Shown here: one piece after another, positions 52,485-61,864 of the stretch
Layout of the letters: the number at the start of each line of letters is the position of its first letter
Numbering within the stretch: position 1 is the first letter of the stretch
Assembly: GCF_900141635.1 (NCBI RefSeq)
Contig: NZ_FSRH01000001.1
Location: 62,001 to 126,000 of the forward strand
DNA length: 64,000 bases
Direction of reading: 5' to 3'
Source of the DNA: Peptoclostridium litorale DSM 5388
GTDB taxonomy: Bacteria > Bacillota > Clostridia > Peptostreptococcales > Peptostreptococcaceae
Position numbers and translations under genes: made by a program
The notes under the pieces: generated by a model
The model's database searches: none
Seen by the model: the letters and a program-made list of their open reading frames with translations, nothing else
What the model was told of the DNA's origin: nothing

Positions 52485-52607
52485 GCTATTTTTTTAATAT
52501 AGAAAAACTTCGAATATATGGTAAAATTAATATTATTGAAAGAATATGTATTTTGTAGACATTTTATTTTAAAATACTACAAAATTCAAAAAACGAGGAG
52601 GAGATTA

Positions 52608-55600
52608 ATGAAAAGACTTTTCAGAGTGAAAAAGCAGTCCATAAGGAAAAGGATACTCTACTGGGCAACGCTTTGCATACTCATAACAGTAGTTGTGAAC
52701 ACTTTGTTTTCATATATCAACGCACGGAACGAGGCGCTCAATGCGGCTCAAAAAAGAGCTCAGATTGTGGCAAAAAACTATTCAAAGGAAATATCGGATG
52801 AGCTGGGGCAGGCGATTACAGTTGCTGAAAATTTGGGTTCAATGCTAAAGGGTAGAATAAGGAACGAGAATGCAACGCTTACAAGGGATGAAGTAAGCGA
52901 GATATTTAAAAATGCACTTGCCGACAATCCTCAGTTTATAGGAATAAGCATAGCGTTTGAGCCAAATGCATTTGACTCGTTAGATGCTCAGTTTGATGGA
53001 GACAGCAGGTATTATGAAAAGGGACAATTTGCAACTTATTTTGTCAGGGGCAATTTAAACAGCGGCAAAGACATGTATTCAACAATAACACAAGAGCCTC
53101 TTCGTGACCTTGAAATATCGGATTACTACATAGTGCCAAAACAGACTCTTTCAAATGTCATGATTGAGCCGTACATATATGAAGTCCAAGGAAAAGAAGT
53201 TCTAATGACAACCTGCTCATCGCCAATTGTCATAGACGGCAAATACTACGGGGTAGTAGGTGTGGATATAGAAGTTGATTTTATAAAGGAGCTAGTAAAA
53301 GGCTCTGAAAACGACATGGAATTCAAAGACATCCTCATAATCAGCAGTAAGGGCAACATAGTCGGAAGCAAGTACGAAATGGCATACAACCAGGATGAGA
53401 ACTTAAAAGAAGAAATACTCCATTTCAAACAGGGTTCGCATGTTGAATACAGCAATGGCATATTTGATGTATATGAGCTAATAAACATAAGGGACATAGA
53501 TGATAAATGGGGAATAAAGCTTTCAGTAGATCAAAAGACCATAATGGGTTCCGCTTCAAGGCTTTTAGCAAATCAAATAGTAATAGGGCTGCTACTGCTT
53601 CTGTTTTCACTATTTATTTTTGGCATGGCGGCATCCCGGATAGCAAGACCCATCAAAAACCTTTCAGAAGGGATGAAAAACTTCAATCCTGAAAATCTTG
53701 ATGAATTCGACGGTTCAAGGATACGATCAGAAGGAATACTAGAAGCGCATGCGCTCAAGTCATCGTATAAGAATATAATAAACGAACTCAAGAGGGACTA
53801 TGAAGAAAAGGAAAGGGTCAGCTGGTTTATAAATGGCCAGGCGGAACTAAACAAGGTGATGCACATGCAAAATGACTTCCAAAGCCTTTCGGACATGATA
53901 ATAAAAAATGTTGTGCAGCATGTGGGCGGACAGGTGGGGGCGTTTTTCGCACTGGACGAACGTAAAGACAAATATGTTCTTGCGGCAAGCTATGCGTACA
54001 CCAGAAGAAAAAATGTGAATAATTCATATGCCCCTGGAGACGGTATAGTAGGACAGGCCGTAATTGAAAAATCACCTATAGTAATAGAACAGGCTCCAAG
54101 CGACTACATAAGCATATCCTCAGGGGTGGGGGAGACAACGCCAAAGAGCATAGCTGTAATTCCATGCGTATATAAGGGAAAGGTCAATTCCGTAATAGAA
54201 ATAGCTTCGCTTGAAAGCTTCAGCGAAATACAAGTGGAATACCTTAGTGAAGCCGCAAACAGCATAGCTATAGCCTTGAATACGGTTAAAAACTATGAAG
54301 ACACCCAAAGGCTTCTTGAAAAAACTGAAGTGCAGGCGCAGGAGCTTCAGGTTCAGCAGGAAGAACTGAGGGTTGCAAATGAGGAACTTGAAGAGCAGAC
54401 AAGGGCTCTTCAAAAATCAGAAGCGGAGCTCCAGGCGCAGCAGGAAGAACTAAGAGTTGTAAATGAAGAACTCGAAGAACAGAAAAATAGCCTTATAATG
54501 CAAAATTATGAGATTGAACAAAAGAATACACAGCTGGAAACTGTAAGGGAGGATATAGAAAAAAAGGCGGACCAGCTCAGGTTGGCAAGCAAATACAAGT
54601 CGGAATTTCTTGCCAATATGTCGCATGAACTTAGAACTCCACTTAACAGTATACTCATACTTTCTGAAATTTTAAAAGAAAACAAAAATGGGCACTTGAC
54701 TCAAAAACAGGTTGAATTTGCCAAGACCATAAATTCGTCGGGAAGCGACCTTTTACACCTTATCAACGACATACTCGACCTTTCAAAGGTTGAGGCCGGA
54801 AAGACCGAAATAAACGTCGAAAAAATGAGCATAGCTGGGTTTAAAGATGACATACTCATGCTCTTTAGAGAAATGGCTCAAAAGAAGGGTCTTGAGTTTA
54901 ATATAGCTGTTGAAAGCAGCTTGCCTTTACATATAGATACTGATGAGCAAAAATTAAAGCAGATAGTCAAAAATCTGCTGTCAAATGCAATAAAATTTAC
55001 AGACAGCGGAAAAGTAAGCCTTGTTATAAGTAAAAAAAGTTCAGCTCAAATTGCATTTGCCGTTAAAGACACAGGAATAGGAATATCGGACGAAAGGCAA
55101 AGCGACATATTTGAAGCATTTAACCAAGAAGATGGAACTACAAGCAGAAGATACGGAGGTACGGGACTGGGACTTTCCATATCAAGGGAATATGCAAAGC
55201 TTTTGGGAGGGTCAATAGAGCTTGAAAGTGAAAGGGGAAAAGGAAGCATATTCACGCTTACAATTCCATGTATTGAATCGCAACTCGACTCCCATAGTTT
55301 TGAAGGCGACACAAAAGCCAAAGAAGTGCTCAAATCAAATACACCTGTCGAAGATGACGTATGTATAGAGCCTTTAAGTGAAAAGCAAGACTCTGCTGAC
55401 GAGGCTGCGGTAACAAAAGAAAACAATATTAAGAGTATACTAATAATTGAAAAAGATCAACTCGTACAGTTTGAGCTGAAGGACTATATATGCAGCAGGA
55501 ATTCGGACATTGAAATAGACAAAGCCCAGGAAATAGATGAAGCCTATGAAATGCTAAGAAACAAAGAATATGTCTGCGTGATAGTTAATATGGATACTGA

Positions 55601-56240
55601 AAGCAGCCATGAAATTTCAGCTTTGGAGAAACTCACAGACGATGAAAATACAGGCAAAGTTCCAATAATAGTCTATACGAATGATAATATAACGAGAGAA
55701 AAACAGACCCAAATTGGAAAGTTTGCAAATGAGATAATAATAAAAAGCGAAAAATTCAGCGAGAGGATTTTTGACGAAATAAGGCTTTTCCTTCGTAGCA
55801 TAGAACAAAACCACAAAAATGAAGACAAGGGCAAAATAATCTCTAAATATTCAGGAGACCAGGTTTTCAACGGCAAAAAGATTCTTGTGGTAGATGACGA
55901 TATGAGGAATGTATTTGCTGTATCAAGCATACTGGAAGAAAAAAATATCAATGTGGTGGCGGCTTCAAATGGTAGAGACGGAATTGAAAAGCTTAAAGAA
56001 GAAGACGATATAGACCTTGTAATAATGGATATAATGATGCCGGAAATGGACGGCTACGAGGCGATGAAGAATATAAGAGCAGGAAAAAGGTATTCGGAAG
56101 TTCCAATAATAGCATTTACAGCAAAAGCAATGAAGGGCGACAAAGTTAAGTGCCTTGAGGCGGGTGCAAATGACTACCTTTCAAAGCCCGTTGAGAGTGA
56201 AAAGCTTCTTTCTATGCTTAGGATGTGGCTTCAAAAATGA
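52608..56240 (+). CDS. Large hybrid sensor histidine kinase (dCache-HAMP-GAF-HisKA-REC-REC)
   Basis: 1210 residues. Helix 1 (15-37), dCache sensor outside (about 40-300), helix 2 (about 320-343), HAMP, GAF domain (about 430-570), a long coiled coil with two copies of QQEELRVxNEELEEQ (about 570-665), HisKA with His673 (NMSHELRTPLNSILIL), HATPase (DTGIGIS, GTGLGLSISREYAK), a degenerate receiver (about 945-1065, with Asn in place of the usual Asp strand end), and an intact receiver with Asp1141 (IMDIMMPEMDG). ATG52608 follows GAGGAGGAG; a longer frame to 52518 lacks an RBS. First gene of a four-gene signalling operon; its stop overlaps the cheR start (ATGA). Confidence 0.92.
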   Translation: MKRLFRVKKQSIRKRILYWATLCILITVVVNTLFSYINARNEALNAAQKRAQIVAKNYSKEISDELGQAITVAENLGSMLKGRIRNENATLTRDEVSEIFKNALADNPQFIGISIAFEPNAFDSLDAQFDGDSRYYEKGQFATYFVRGNLNSGKDMYSTITQEPLRDLEISDYYIVPKQTLSNVMIEPYIYEVQGKEVLMTTCSSPIVIDGKYYGVVGVDIEVDFIKELVKGSENDMEFKDILIISSKGNIVGSKYEMAYNQDENLKEEILHFKQGSHVEYSNGIFDVYELINIRDIDDKWGIKLSVDQKTIMGSASRLLANQIVIGLLLLLFSLFIFGMAASRIARPIKNLSEGMKNFNPENLDEFDGSRIRSEGILEAHALKSSYKNIINELKRDYEEKERVSWFINGQAELNKVMHMQNDFQSLSDMIIKNVVQHVGGQVGAFFALDERKDKYVLAASYAYTRRKNVNNSYAPGDGIVGQAVIEKSPIVIEQAPSDYISISSGVGETTPKSIAVIPCVYKGKVNSVIEIASLESFSEIQVEYLSEAANSIAIALNTVKNYEDTQRLLEKTEVQAQELQVQQEELRVANEELEEQTRALQKSEAELQAQQEELRVVNEELEEQKNSLIMQNYEIEQKNTQLETVREDIEKKADQLRLASKYKSEFLANMSHELRTPLNSILILSEILKENKNGHLTQKQVEFAKTINSSGSDLLHLINDILDLSKVEAGKTEINVEKMSIAGFKDDILMLFREMAQKKGLEFNIAVESSLPLHIDTDEQKLKQIVKNLLSNAIKFTDSGKVSLVISKKSSAQIAFAVKDTGIGISDERQSDIFEAFNQEDGTTSRRYGGTGLGLSISREYAKLLGGSIELESERGKGSIFTLTIPCIESQLDSHSFEGDTKAKEVLKSNTPVEDDVCIEPLSEKQDSADEAAVTKENNIKSILIIEKDQLVQFELKDYICSRNSDIEIDKAQEIDEAYEMLRNKEYVCVIVNMDTESSHEISALEKLTDDENTGKVPIIVYTNDNITREKQTQIGKFANEIIIKSEKFSERIFDEIRLFLRSIEQNHKNEDKGKIISKYSGDQVFNGKKILVVDDDMRNVFAVSSILEEKNINVVAASNGRDGIEKLKEEDDIDLVIMDIMMPEMDGYEAMKNIRAGKRYSEVPIIAFTAKAMKGDKVKCLEAGANDYLSKPVESEKLLSMLRMWLQK

Positions 56241-57067
56241 AAAACAGCGTAATTGAAAATGAGAATATAGAAATAGGCCTTTTGCTGGAAGCTATATATT
56301 TGAAATATGGGTATGATTTTAGAAACTACTCCAAAGCCCATATAAAAAGAAGGGTACGGCACAGGCTTTCAATGTCTGGGCTTTCAAGCATATCAAAGAT
56401 GCAGGAGATGGTCATTTATGATGAAGATTTTTTCAAGCAGCTACTTATGGATTTTTCCATAAATGTAACCGAAATGTTTAGGGACCCTATGTTTTACAGT
56501 TCAATAAGAGAAAACATAATTCCCATACTAAGGACGTATCCGTTCATAAAGATATGGCATGCAGGATGTTCAAGTGCAGAGGAGGTATACTCCATGGCCA
56601 TAATGCTTAAAGAAGAAGGACTTTTGGAAAGAACTCAGATTTATGCCACAGATATAAATGAAAATGTGCTTCAGGCGGGCAAGGAAGGAATATATTCATC
56701 AAAGAGCATGAAAAAACATTTTCAAAATTATAAAAGGGCTGGAGGAACCTGTGACTTTTCCAAATACTATACTGAAAAATATGACCTTATAATGATAGAC
56801 AAGTCATTGAAAAAGAAAATACTCTTTGCACAGCATAATCTGGTTACAGACAGTGTTTTTGCAGAAGTCAATATGGTTGTATGCCGGAATGTGTTGATAT
56901 ATTTTGACAAGGAGCTTCAAAACAGGGTTGTATCTCTTTTTTCTGAAAGTCTTGTCAGGGGAGGATATCTGTGTTTAGGCTCTAAAGAAAGCATTAAGTA
57001 TAGCTGCAGCGAAGACAAATTTGAAGCAGTAGATGCAGAAAACAGAATATATAAAAAAATACTGTAA
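56237..57067 (+). CDS. cheR: CheR-type protein-glutamate methyltransferase
   Basis: 276 residues. N-terminal CheR_N helix bundle (about 10-75: YGYDFRNYSKAHIKRRVRHRL) and SAM-dependent methyltransferase domain (about 85-276: IKIWHAGCSSAEEVYSMAI, YATDINENVLQAG, VVCRNVLIYFDKELQ). The usual GCSTGEE appears as GCSSAEE. The ATG overlaps the kinase stop by four bases. Located with a stand-alone CheB and not with flagellar genes, so it probably modifies this signalling complex rather than chemoreceptors. Confidence 0.92.
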   Translation: MKNSVIENENIEIGLLLEAIYLKYGYDFRNYSKAHIKRRVRHRLSMSGLSSISKMQEMVIYDEDFFKQLLMDFSINVTEMFRDPMFYSSIRENIIPILRTYPFIKIWHAGCSSAEEVYSMAIMLKEEGLLERTQIYATDINENVLQAGKEGIYSSKSMKKHFQNYKRAGGTCDFSKYYTEKYDLIMIDKSLKKKILFAQHNLVTDSVFAEVNMVVCRNVLIYFDKELQNRVVSLFSESLVRGGYLCLGSKESIKYSCSEDKFEAVDAENRIYKKIL

Positions 57068-57111
57068 AATTTTGTTGAGTATACTTACTTTAATTTAAAA
57101 GGAATGATATC

Positions 57112-57681
57112 ATGGAGTATAGGGCAATTGTCATGGGCTGTTCGGCAGGAGGGTTTGATGCGTTAGAAACAGTACTCAGAAAAATTGACAGGGATTTTCA
57201 AATACCCATAGCAGTAGTTCAACATGTCAGTCCAGATTTTCAAAATAATATTGCGTGTCTTTTGAATTCCAGAGTTGATATAAATATAAAAGAGGCCGAG
57301 GAAAAAGAAAAGCTCTGCAGAGGTAATGTATACATTGCTCCAAGGGATTACCATCTTCTTGTCGAGGATGACGAGACTTTTTCGCTTTCAATGGAACCTC
57401 ATGTGAATTTTTCAAGGCCTTCCGTTGATCCTCTGTTTGAAAGCGCTGCTGATGTATACAGGGAATCGCTGATAGGAATAATACTTACAGGTTCGAATCA
57501 CGACGGAAGTGAAGGTCTTAAAAGGATAAAAAAACTTGGAGGAATGTCGATAGTCCAAAATCCCGATACAGCATATGCATTTGAAATGCCAAGGGCTGCG
57601 ATTGAAACAGCAGGAGCGGATTATATACTTGAACTTGATGAAGTATCAGAGTTTTTGAATGGGATTGTAAAGGGGAGATGA
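57112..57681 (+). CDS. cheB: Stand-alone CheB-type methylesterase
   Basis: 189 residues, only the catalytic CheB domain and no receiver. Catalytic triad Ser11 (GCSAGGF), His38 (VVQHVS) and Asp131 (GSNHDGSEG). It should hydrolyse the methyl esters made by the CheR next to it. ATG57112 follows AAAGGAATG. Overlaps the next gene start region. Confidence 0.92.
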   Translation: MEYRAIVMGCSAGGFDALETVLRKIDRDFQIPIAVVQHVSPDFQNNIACLLNSRVDINIKEAEEKEKLCRGNVYIAPRDYHLLVEDDETFSLSMEPHVNFSRPSVDPLFESAADVYRESLIGIILTGSNHDGSEGLKRIKKLGGMSIVQNPDTAYAFEMPRAAIETAGADYILELDEVSEFLNGIVKGR

Positions 57682-57683
57682 TA

Positions 57684-58688
57684 ATGACAAGGGATTCTAT
57701 ACCCAAAGTCCTCATAGTAGACGATAGAGAGGAGAACCTGCTAGCTCTTGAAGCCATATTAGAGGATGACAATATTGAAATTATAAAGGCGGCTTCCGGA
57801 AATGAAGCTCTTAAGATAATGATAAACAGAGACATCTCACTTGTTCTTTTGGACATACAAATGCCTGGGATGAATGGGTTTGAAGTGGCCGAGATAATGA
57901 GGAGCAGTTCCAAAACAAGTGAGATACCCATAATATTTGTAACAGCCATAAACAAGGAAGAAAGCTATGTTTTCAAAGGATATGAACTCGGAGGCGTTGA
58001 CTATATATATAAGCCTATAAGGAGTGAGATACTTAAAAGCAAGGTGAAGGTGTTTTTAAAACTTCAAAATCAAAAGAGAATAATAATGCAAAAAGCTGAA
58101 GACCTTGAGAGAAAGATAGCCGAGCTGGAAAAAACAAAGACTGAGCTTAAAGACCTTAACAGCAAACTCAGCCAAATGGCAAAACAAGATGGCCTTACAG
58201 GAATTGCAAACAGACTTAGTTTTGATGAAAAGATACAAGATGAATGGATCAAGCACAAATATGAAGAAAAGACAATTTGCCTAATGCTTATAGACATAGA
58301 TCACTTCAAACTCTATAACGATACATACGGCCATTTGAAGGGCGATGAATGCCTTAAAAGGGTTGCAAACATACTTTCACAGCTTGCAAAGGGCAACAAT
58401 GGATATGTTGCAAGATATGGAGGAGAGGAATTTGCAGTTGTATTTCCTGAAACTCCTATTGAGGATGCTGTCAAAAAGGCAGAAATGCTAAGAAAGTCCA
58501 TAGAAGGAGCCTGCACATATGAAAATGGCAGCAGCATGTGCAGAAGCATTACTATAAGCGTAGGAATTTGCAGCACGGTTCCAAATGCTGACTTGAGTCT
58601 GGAAAAATTCATACAAACCTCGGACAATGCGCTGTATAAGGCGAAGAAAAAAGGACGTAACAGAGTTGAATATATTGACGAGATATAG
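57684..58688 (+). CDS. Response regulator with GGDEF output (diguanylate cyclase)
   Basis: 334 residues. Receiver with Asp57 (VLLDIQMPGMNG), then a coiled-coil linker and a GGDEF domain with GGEEF at 246-250; the I-site RxxD is absent, so no product inhibition is expected. Phosphorylation by the hybrid kinase should raise c-di-GMP. ATG57684 fits AGGGGAG better than ATG57678, which overlaps the cheB stop. Last gene of the operon. Confidence 0.93.
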   Translation: MTRDSIPKVLIVDDREENLLALEAILEDDNIEIIKAASGNEALKIMINRDISLVLLDIQMPGMNGFEVAEIMRSSSKTSEIPIIFVTAINKEESYVFKGYELGGVDYIYKPIRSEILKSKVKVFLKLQNQKRIIMQKAEDLERKIAELEKTKTELKDLNSKLSQMAKQDGLTGIANRLSFDEKIQDEWIKHKYEEKTICLMLIDIDHFKLYNDTYGHLKGDECLKRVANILSQLAKGNNGYVARYGGEEFAVVFPETPIEDAVKKAEMLRKSIEGACTYENGSSMCRSITISVGICSTVPNADLSLEKFIQTSDNALYKAKKKGRNRVEYIDEI

Positions 58689-58714
58689 TATATATGGTTT
58701 GATTTTAAAAAAGC

Positions 58715-58742
58715 AAGGCCGATTATTTCGGCCTTACTTTTT
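58715..58742. terminator. Terminator of the signalling operon
   Basis: AAGGCCGA / TCGGCCTT stem followed by ACT8. It overlaps the end of the minus-strand mini-gene. Confidence 0.85.
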
Positions 58743-58853
58743 TTTGGTTTTTTTGGATTTGCCTGAATTAGATTTCGAATCAAACGATGCCATATAAGTG
58801 AATAGAACTATTATTAATCCAGTGAACCCTAAAAGAACAAGAGTTTTACTCAT
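58734..58853 (-). CDS. 39-residue single-span membrane mini-protein
   Basis: ATG58853 follows CCAAGGAGGCG with ideal spacing. The product is MSKTLVLLGFTGLIIVLFTY followed by MASFDSKSNSGKSKKTKKK. One membrane helix (residues 4-21) and a basic Ser/Lys tail inside the cell. Not recognised, but the strong RBS, start and clean layout support a real gene. It is convergent with the signalling operon, and its stop codon lies in the operon's terminator. Confidence 0.65.
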   Translation of the reverse strand: MSKTLVLLGFTGLIIVLFTYMASFDSKSNSGKSKKTKKK

Positions 58854-59118
58854 AAAAACGCCTCCTTGGATAAATAACAAAAAATGTAGTTTATTACATT
58901 GAATCTTTACATAAAACCTCTTATGTTAATTATAAACCCAAAAAAGATTACATGAAACAAAAATAGGATATTGAAAAGCATTAAAAATAATTTGGAAATA
59001 TAGCGAAAATTTGTTAAAATAATATAAGAATATACTAAAAGTAATAGAAATAAAGCTACCCTATATTTTTGCCATAAGAAATTAGCTGATTAAATTCAAG
59101 AAAGGAAGTGAATAAAGC
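58854..59118. other. AT-rich gene-free stretch
   Basis: About 265 bases with no RBS-linked ORF. It likely holds the promoters of the divergent mini-gene (minus) and of the tiny-ORF transcript (plus). Confidence 0.4.
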
Positions 59119-59158
59119 ACCGCATGGCTTGCGGTATGACATTATAGGGAGATGTCAT
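59119..59158 (+). promoter_or_regulatory. Two tandem hairpins in the leader of the tiny ORFs, RBS in the second loop
   Basis: ACCGCA-TGGCT-TGCGGT (59119-59135) is followed at once by ATGACAT-TATAGGGAG-ATGTCAT (59136-59158). The Shine-Dalgarno AGGGAG lies in the second loop and the ATG at 59160 follows the second stem. Likely a translation-controlling structure. Confidence 0.5.
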
Positions 59159-59159
59159 T

Positions 59160-59231
59160 ATGTACACCTGTATATGCTCGTGTATGAATAAAACCTTTAA
59201 TATGCCGGGTTTTATGAGCCTTAAATTATGA
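59160..59231 (+). CDS. Tiny Cys-rich ORF (23 residues)
   Basis: MYTCICSCMNKTFNMPGFMS followed by LKL and TGA. AGGGAG lies 8 bases before the ATG, inside a hairpin loop. Three Cys in CxCxC at the start. Not recognised. Its TGA overlaps the ATG of the next ORF. It could be a leader peptide or a true mini-protein. Confidence 0.45.
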   Translation: MYTCICSCMNKTFNMPGFMSLKL

Positions 59232-59305
59232 AAGCGCTATTTGTTATTCTGGCAGCATTAACACTTATGATATCAATAACATTAAATATGACACATATAG
59301 TGTAA
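59228..59305 (+). CDS. Tiny membrane ORF (25 residues)
   Basis: MKALFVILAALTLMISITLN followed by MTHIV and TAA: almost entirely one membrane helix. The start overlaps the preceding stop (ATGA), so it is translationally coupled. A terminator follows at 59332, which closes a short transcript of two mini-genes. Not recognised. Confidence 0.5.
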   Translation: MKALFVILAALTLMISITLNMTHIV

Positions 59306-59331
59306 TCATATCAATATGATGTAATTATAAT

Positions 59332-59357
59332 AAGGGCAGCTATTACTGCTCTTTTTT
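59332..59357 (+). terminator. Terminator after the tiny ORFs
   Basis: AAGGGCAG / CTGCTCTT stem (one G-U) with a 6-base loop and a T6 tail. Confidence 0.75.
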
Positions 59358-59452
59358 ATATACCGGTCAAAAGCAGAGTATAAAAAACAACGGGGCATGA
59401 TTTTATAATAGTGGTTACTCAGTATTGTTTTATTGACTTTGAGGAGGAAAAT

Positions 59453-61642
59453 ATGGAGCGACAGCTTTTGAAAATAATCGAATCGGAAAATGGAAAAAAT
59501 CCGTTTAAAGACGAACAGCTCGCAAATATGCTTGGCATTTCGCGAACCAAAGTCAATGAACTCAGAAACAAGCTTGAAATCCCAAGTTATACAGAAAGAA
59601 GAAATAATTCTCTTACGGCCGAAATTGAAAACATAATAGAAAATGATCCTGAAATTTCAATAAGACAGATTGTAGTAAAACTTAATAAAAATGGATTTGA
59701 GATTTCAGCATACGGATTGAACAGGTACAGAGAAAAAATAGAGGAGATCAAAAAAAAAGCTGTAGAATCAGGCGGCAGCTATTCAGATTGTGACAAGGCA
59801 TTTGAGTCCATAATAGGGTATTCAAAGAGCCTAAAGCCAGCAATTAAAAAGGGAAAAGCTGCGGCACTATATCCTCCAAACGGACTCCATGCACTTTTGG
59901 TTGGAGAAACGGGTTCAGGCAAAAGCAGCATTGTAGAAGCGTTATATAAATTTACAAAATGCTTTAAACGAGATGAGAATATGCCTTTTATACTCTTCAA
60001 TTGCGCGGATTATTCAGAAAACCCACAGCTTCTTGTCTCGGAGCTTTTCGGACATGCAAGGGGGAGTTTTACGGGCGCCGAATCAGATAAGCCGGGCCTT
60101 GTTGAAATGGCAAATGGAGGAATACTATTTCTTGATGAAATACACAGGCTCCCCCCTAAGGGCCAGGAAATACTATTTAGCATAATAGACAGAGGTGTGT
60201 TTTCAAGACTTGGAGAGAAAAGAAGGGACAGAAAGGCAAGTCTCATGATTATAGGAGCTACAACTGAAAATGTAGAATCGACTCTTCTTATGACTTTCAG
60301 AAGAAGAATACCTTTTCTGATCCAGATACCGCCACTTTCCCAAAGACCTGTTTTGGAGAGGTTTGAAATCATACAGCTTTTCTTTTCGATGGAATCAAAC
60401 AGGGTCAATATGAATTTTTACATACCTAGGCAGATAACAAAGGCCCTGCTTTTTTACAATTGCCCCGGAAACATAGGACAGCTCAAATCAGATATACAGG
60501 TTACATGCGCTCAGGCATATATAGACTCCATGGACAATGAATATTGCGGCTGCATAAGTATTGAGACGGGTCATCTTCCGAGCAATGTGCAGGACCAGCT
60601 GCACGAAATAGATGACAAGGTTTCAAGGCAGATGCAAATCGTCGTATCTGACCTTTTCATATCTTCTGGTGAGTCATCCTGTGTAAATATAGAAGACTGC
60701 ATATTCAAGGAGAACATATACAGGATATTCGAGTCAGATAAAACAGATGATTTTAAAGACGTCACCACTTCTCGTGATTCAATCGGATATGATCATCGAC
60801 ATGAAAAATTCAAAAGAATACTGGAAAAGGTCGATGCATATCTGCTTGACATCGAAAATAGGTATTCATCAATATCTGACGAAAATCTCAAGGCCATAGT
60901 GGGAGAGAGAGTCTCAGGAGTGGTAGAAAAAGCACTTGGAGAGATTGCGCAGGGAATATCAAGTAAGACACTCAGGGCGGTAGTTTCACTGCATATAAGT
61001 ATAGCAATGGAAAGGATAAGCAAAAGAATAGACATTTCAAACCCTTTTGCAGAAGACATAAAGCATGATTTTAATGCCTATTATGAAATGTCCAGGCGGA
61101 TGATCCAGCACTTTATCAATTCTGAAGGGTTGGAGTTTCCAGAGGCTGAATGTGCATACATTGCATTAATATTAAATTATTTTGCAAGAAAATCACATTC
61201 AGAATCGGACAGCAATGTGGGAGTGCTGGTTGCTGGCTATGGAGATGTTTCGAAATCCCTTGTGAGCACTGCACGCGAATTTTTAGGGGTTGACTACGGG
61301 AGCTATATCCAGCTTGAATTAAATGAAGATTCAAGCCTTGCAATCTCCAAAATGAAAAGTGCAATAGAGCTGGCAGACAACGGCAAAGGGGTAGTTATAC
61401 TGGTGGATATGGAACCTCTTTTAAGCTACTGCGAGATAATTGCATCAGAATATGAAAATAAAATCAAAACCATACCCAGAGTGGACACTCCCATGGTAAT
61501 AGAGGCCATACACAAGGCGCTTATTCCTTATTCGACTGTCGATGAAATATACCACTCCATACTCAAGATAGAAAAGTCTCTTCCGTATAAGCTACTAAAC
61601 AGAGACGACATAAAATCCATAAGCAGTGTTAAACTGGAATAA
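59453..61642 (+). CDS. LevR-like sigma-54 activator (HTH - AAA+ - PRD - EIIA-Man-like)
   Basis: 729 residues. N-terminal helix-turn-helix (EQLANMLGISRTKVNELRN, about 21-39) with a second DNA-binding-like segment (about 55-95), AAA+ sigma-54 activator with Walker A GETGSGKS (151-158), GSFTGA loop (204-209; Ser for Ala) and Walker B ILFLDEIH. Then one PRD with His514 (SLHISIAMERI) and an EIIA-Man-like domain (about 585-700). In the latter the phosphorylatable His of HG motifs is Tyr596 (VAGYGDVSKS), so PTS phosphorylation there is lost. ATG59453 follows GAGGAGG. It most likely drives the sigma-54 promoter 170 bases downstream, before the permease. Confidence 0.92.
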   Translation: MERQLLKIIESENGKNPFKDEQLANMLGISRTKVNELRNKLEIPSYTERRNNSLTAEIENIIENDPEISIRQIVVKLNKNGFEISAYGLNRYREKIEEIKKKAVESGGSYSDCDKAFESIIGYSKSLKPAIKKGKAAALYPPNGLHALLVGETGSGKSSIVEALYKFTKCFKRDENMPFILFNCADYSENPQLLVSELFGHARGSFTGAESDKPGLVEMANGGILFLDEIHRLPPKGQEILFSIIDRGVFSRLGEKRRDRKASLMIIGATTENVESTLLMTFRRRIPFLIQIPPLSQRPVLERFEIIQLFFSMESNRVNMNFYIPRQITKALLFYNCPGNIGQLKSDIQVTCAQAYIDSMDNEYCGCISIETGHLPSNVQDQLHEIDDKVSRQMQIVVSDLFISSGESSCVNIEDCIFKENIYRIFESDKTDDFKDVTTSRDSIGYDHRHEKFKRILEKVDAYLLDIENRYSSISDENLKAIVGERVSGVVEKALGEIAQGISSKTLRAVVSLHISIAMERISKRIDISNPFAEDIKHDFNAYYEMSRRMIQHFINSEGLEFPEAECAYIALILNYFARKSHSESDSNVGVLVAGYGDVSKSLVSTAREFLGVDYGSYIQLELNEDSSLAISKMKSAIELADNGKGVVILVDMEPLLSYCEIIASEYENKIKTIPRVDTPMVIEAIHKALIPYSTVDEIYHSILKIEKSLPYKLLNRDDIKSISSVKLE

Positions 61643-61657
61643 AAAATACCATTAGAC

Positions 61658-61704
61658 AGGACAAATCAGGATTTTAGATAGTGATTTGTTCTGTGTTTTT
61701 TTTT
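61658..61704 (+). terminator. Terminator of the LevR-like gene
   Basis: AGGACAAATCA / TGATTTGTTCT stem with 13-base loop and a long T tract. Confidence 0.8.
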
Positions 61705-61742
61705 GTCTACAGGCAGATATTCATTTATCCATTCCATAAAGC

Positions 61743-61754
61743 TTGATATATCAA
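61743..61754 (+). promoter_or_regulatory. Candidate upstream activator site
   Basis: TTGATATATCAA is a perfect 12-bp palindrome about 55 bases before the -24 element, a suitable place for the LevR-like activator (inference). Confidence 0.4.
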
Positions 61755-61805
61755 CACTTATGCATAAATCTAGTTTTCTATAACTAATCAATCCAGGCAA
61801 TAAAT

Positions 61806-61825
61806 TTTGGCACGCTTATTGCTCT
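61806..61825 (+). promoter_or_regulatory. Sigma-54 (-24/-12) promoter of the permease gene
   Basis: TTTTGGCACGCTTATTGCTC matches the consensus TTGGCACGN4TTGC at nearly every base, with GG at 61809-61810 and GC at 61821-61822 exactly 10 bases apart. Transcription should begin near 61834. Confidence 0.9.
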
Positions 61826-61864
61826 ATATATTAGCAGATATACTTGAGATGGGATGTGATATTT

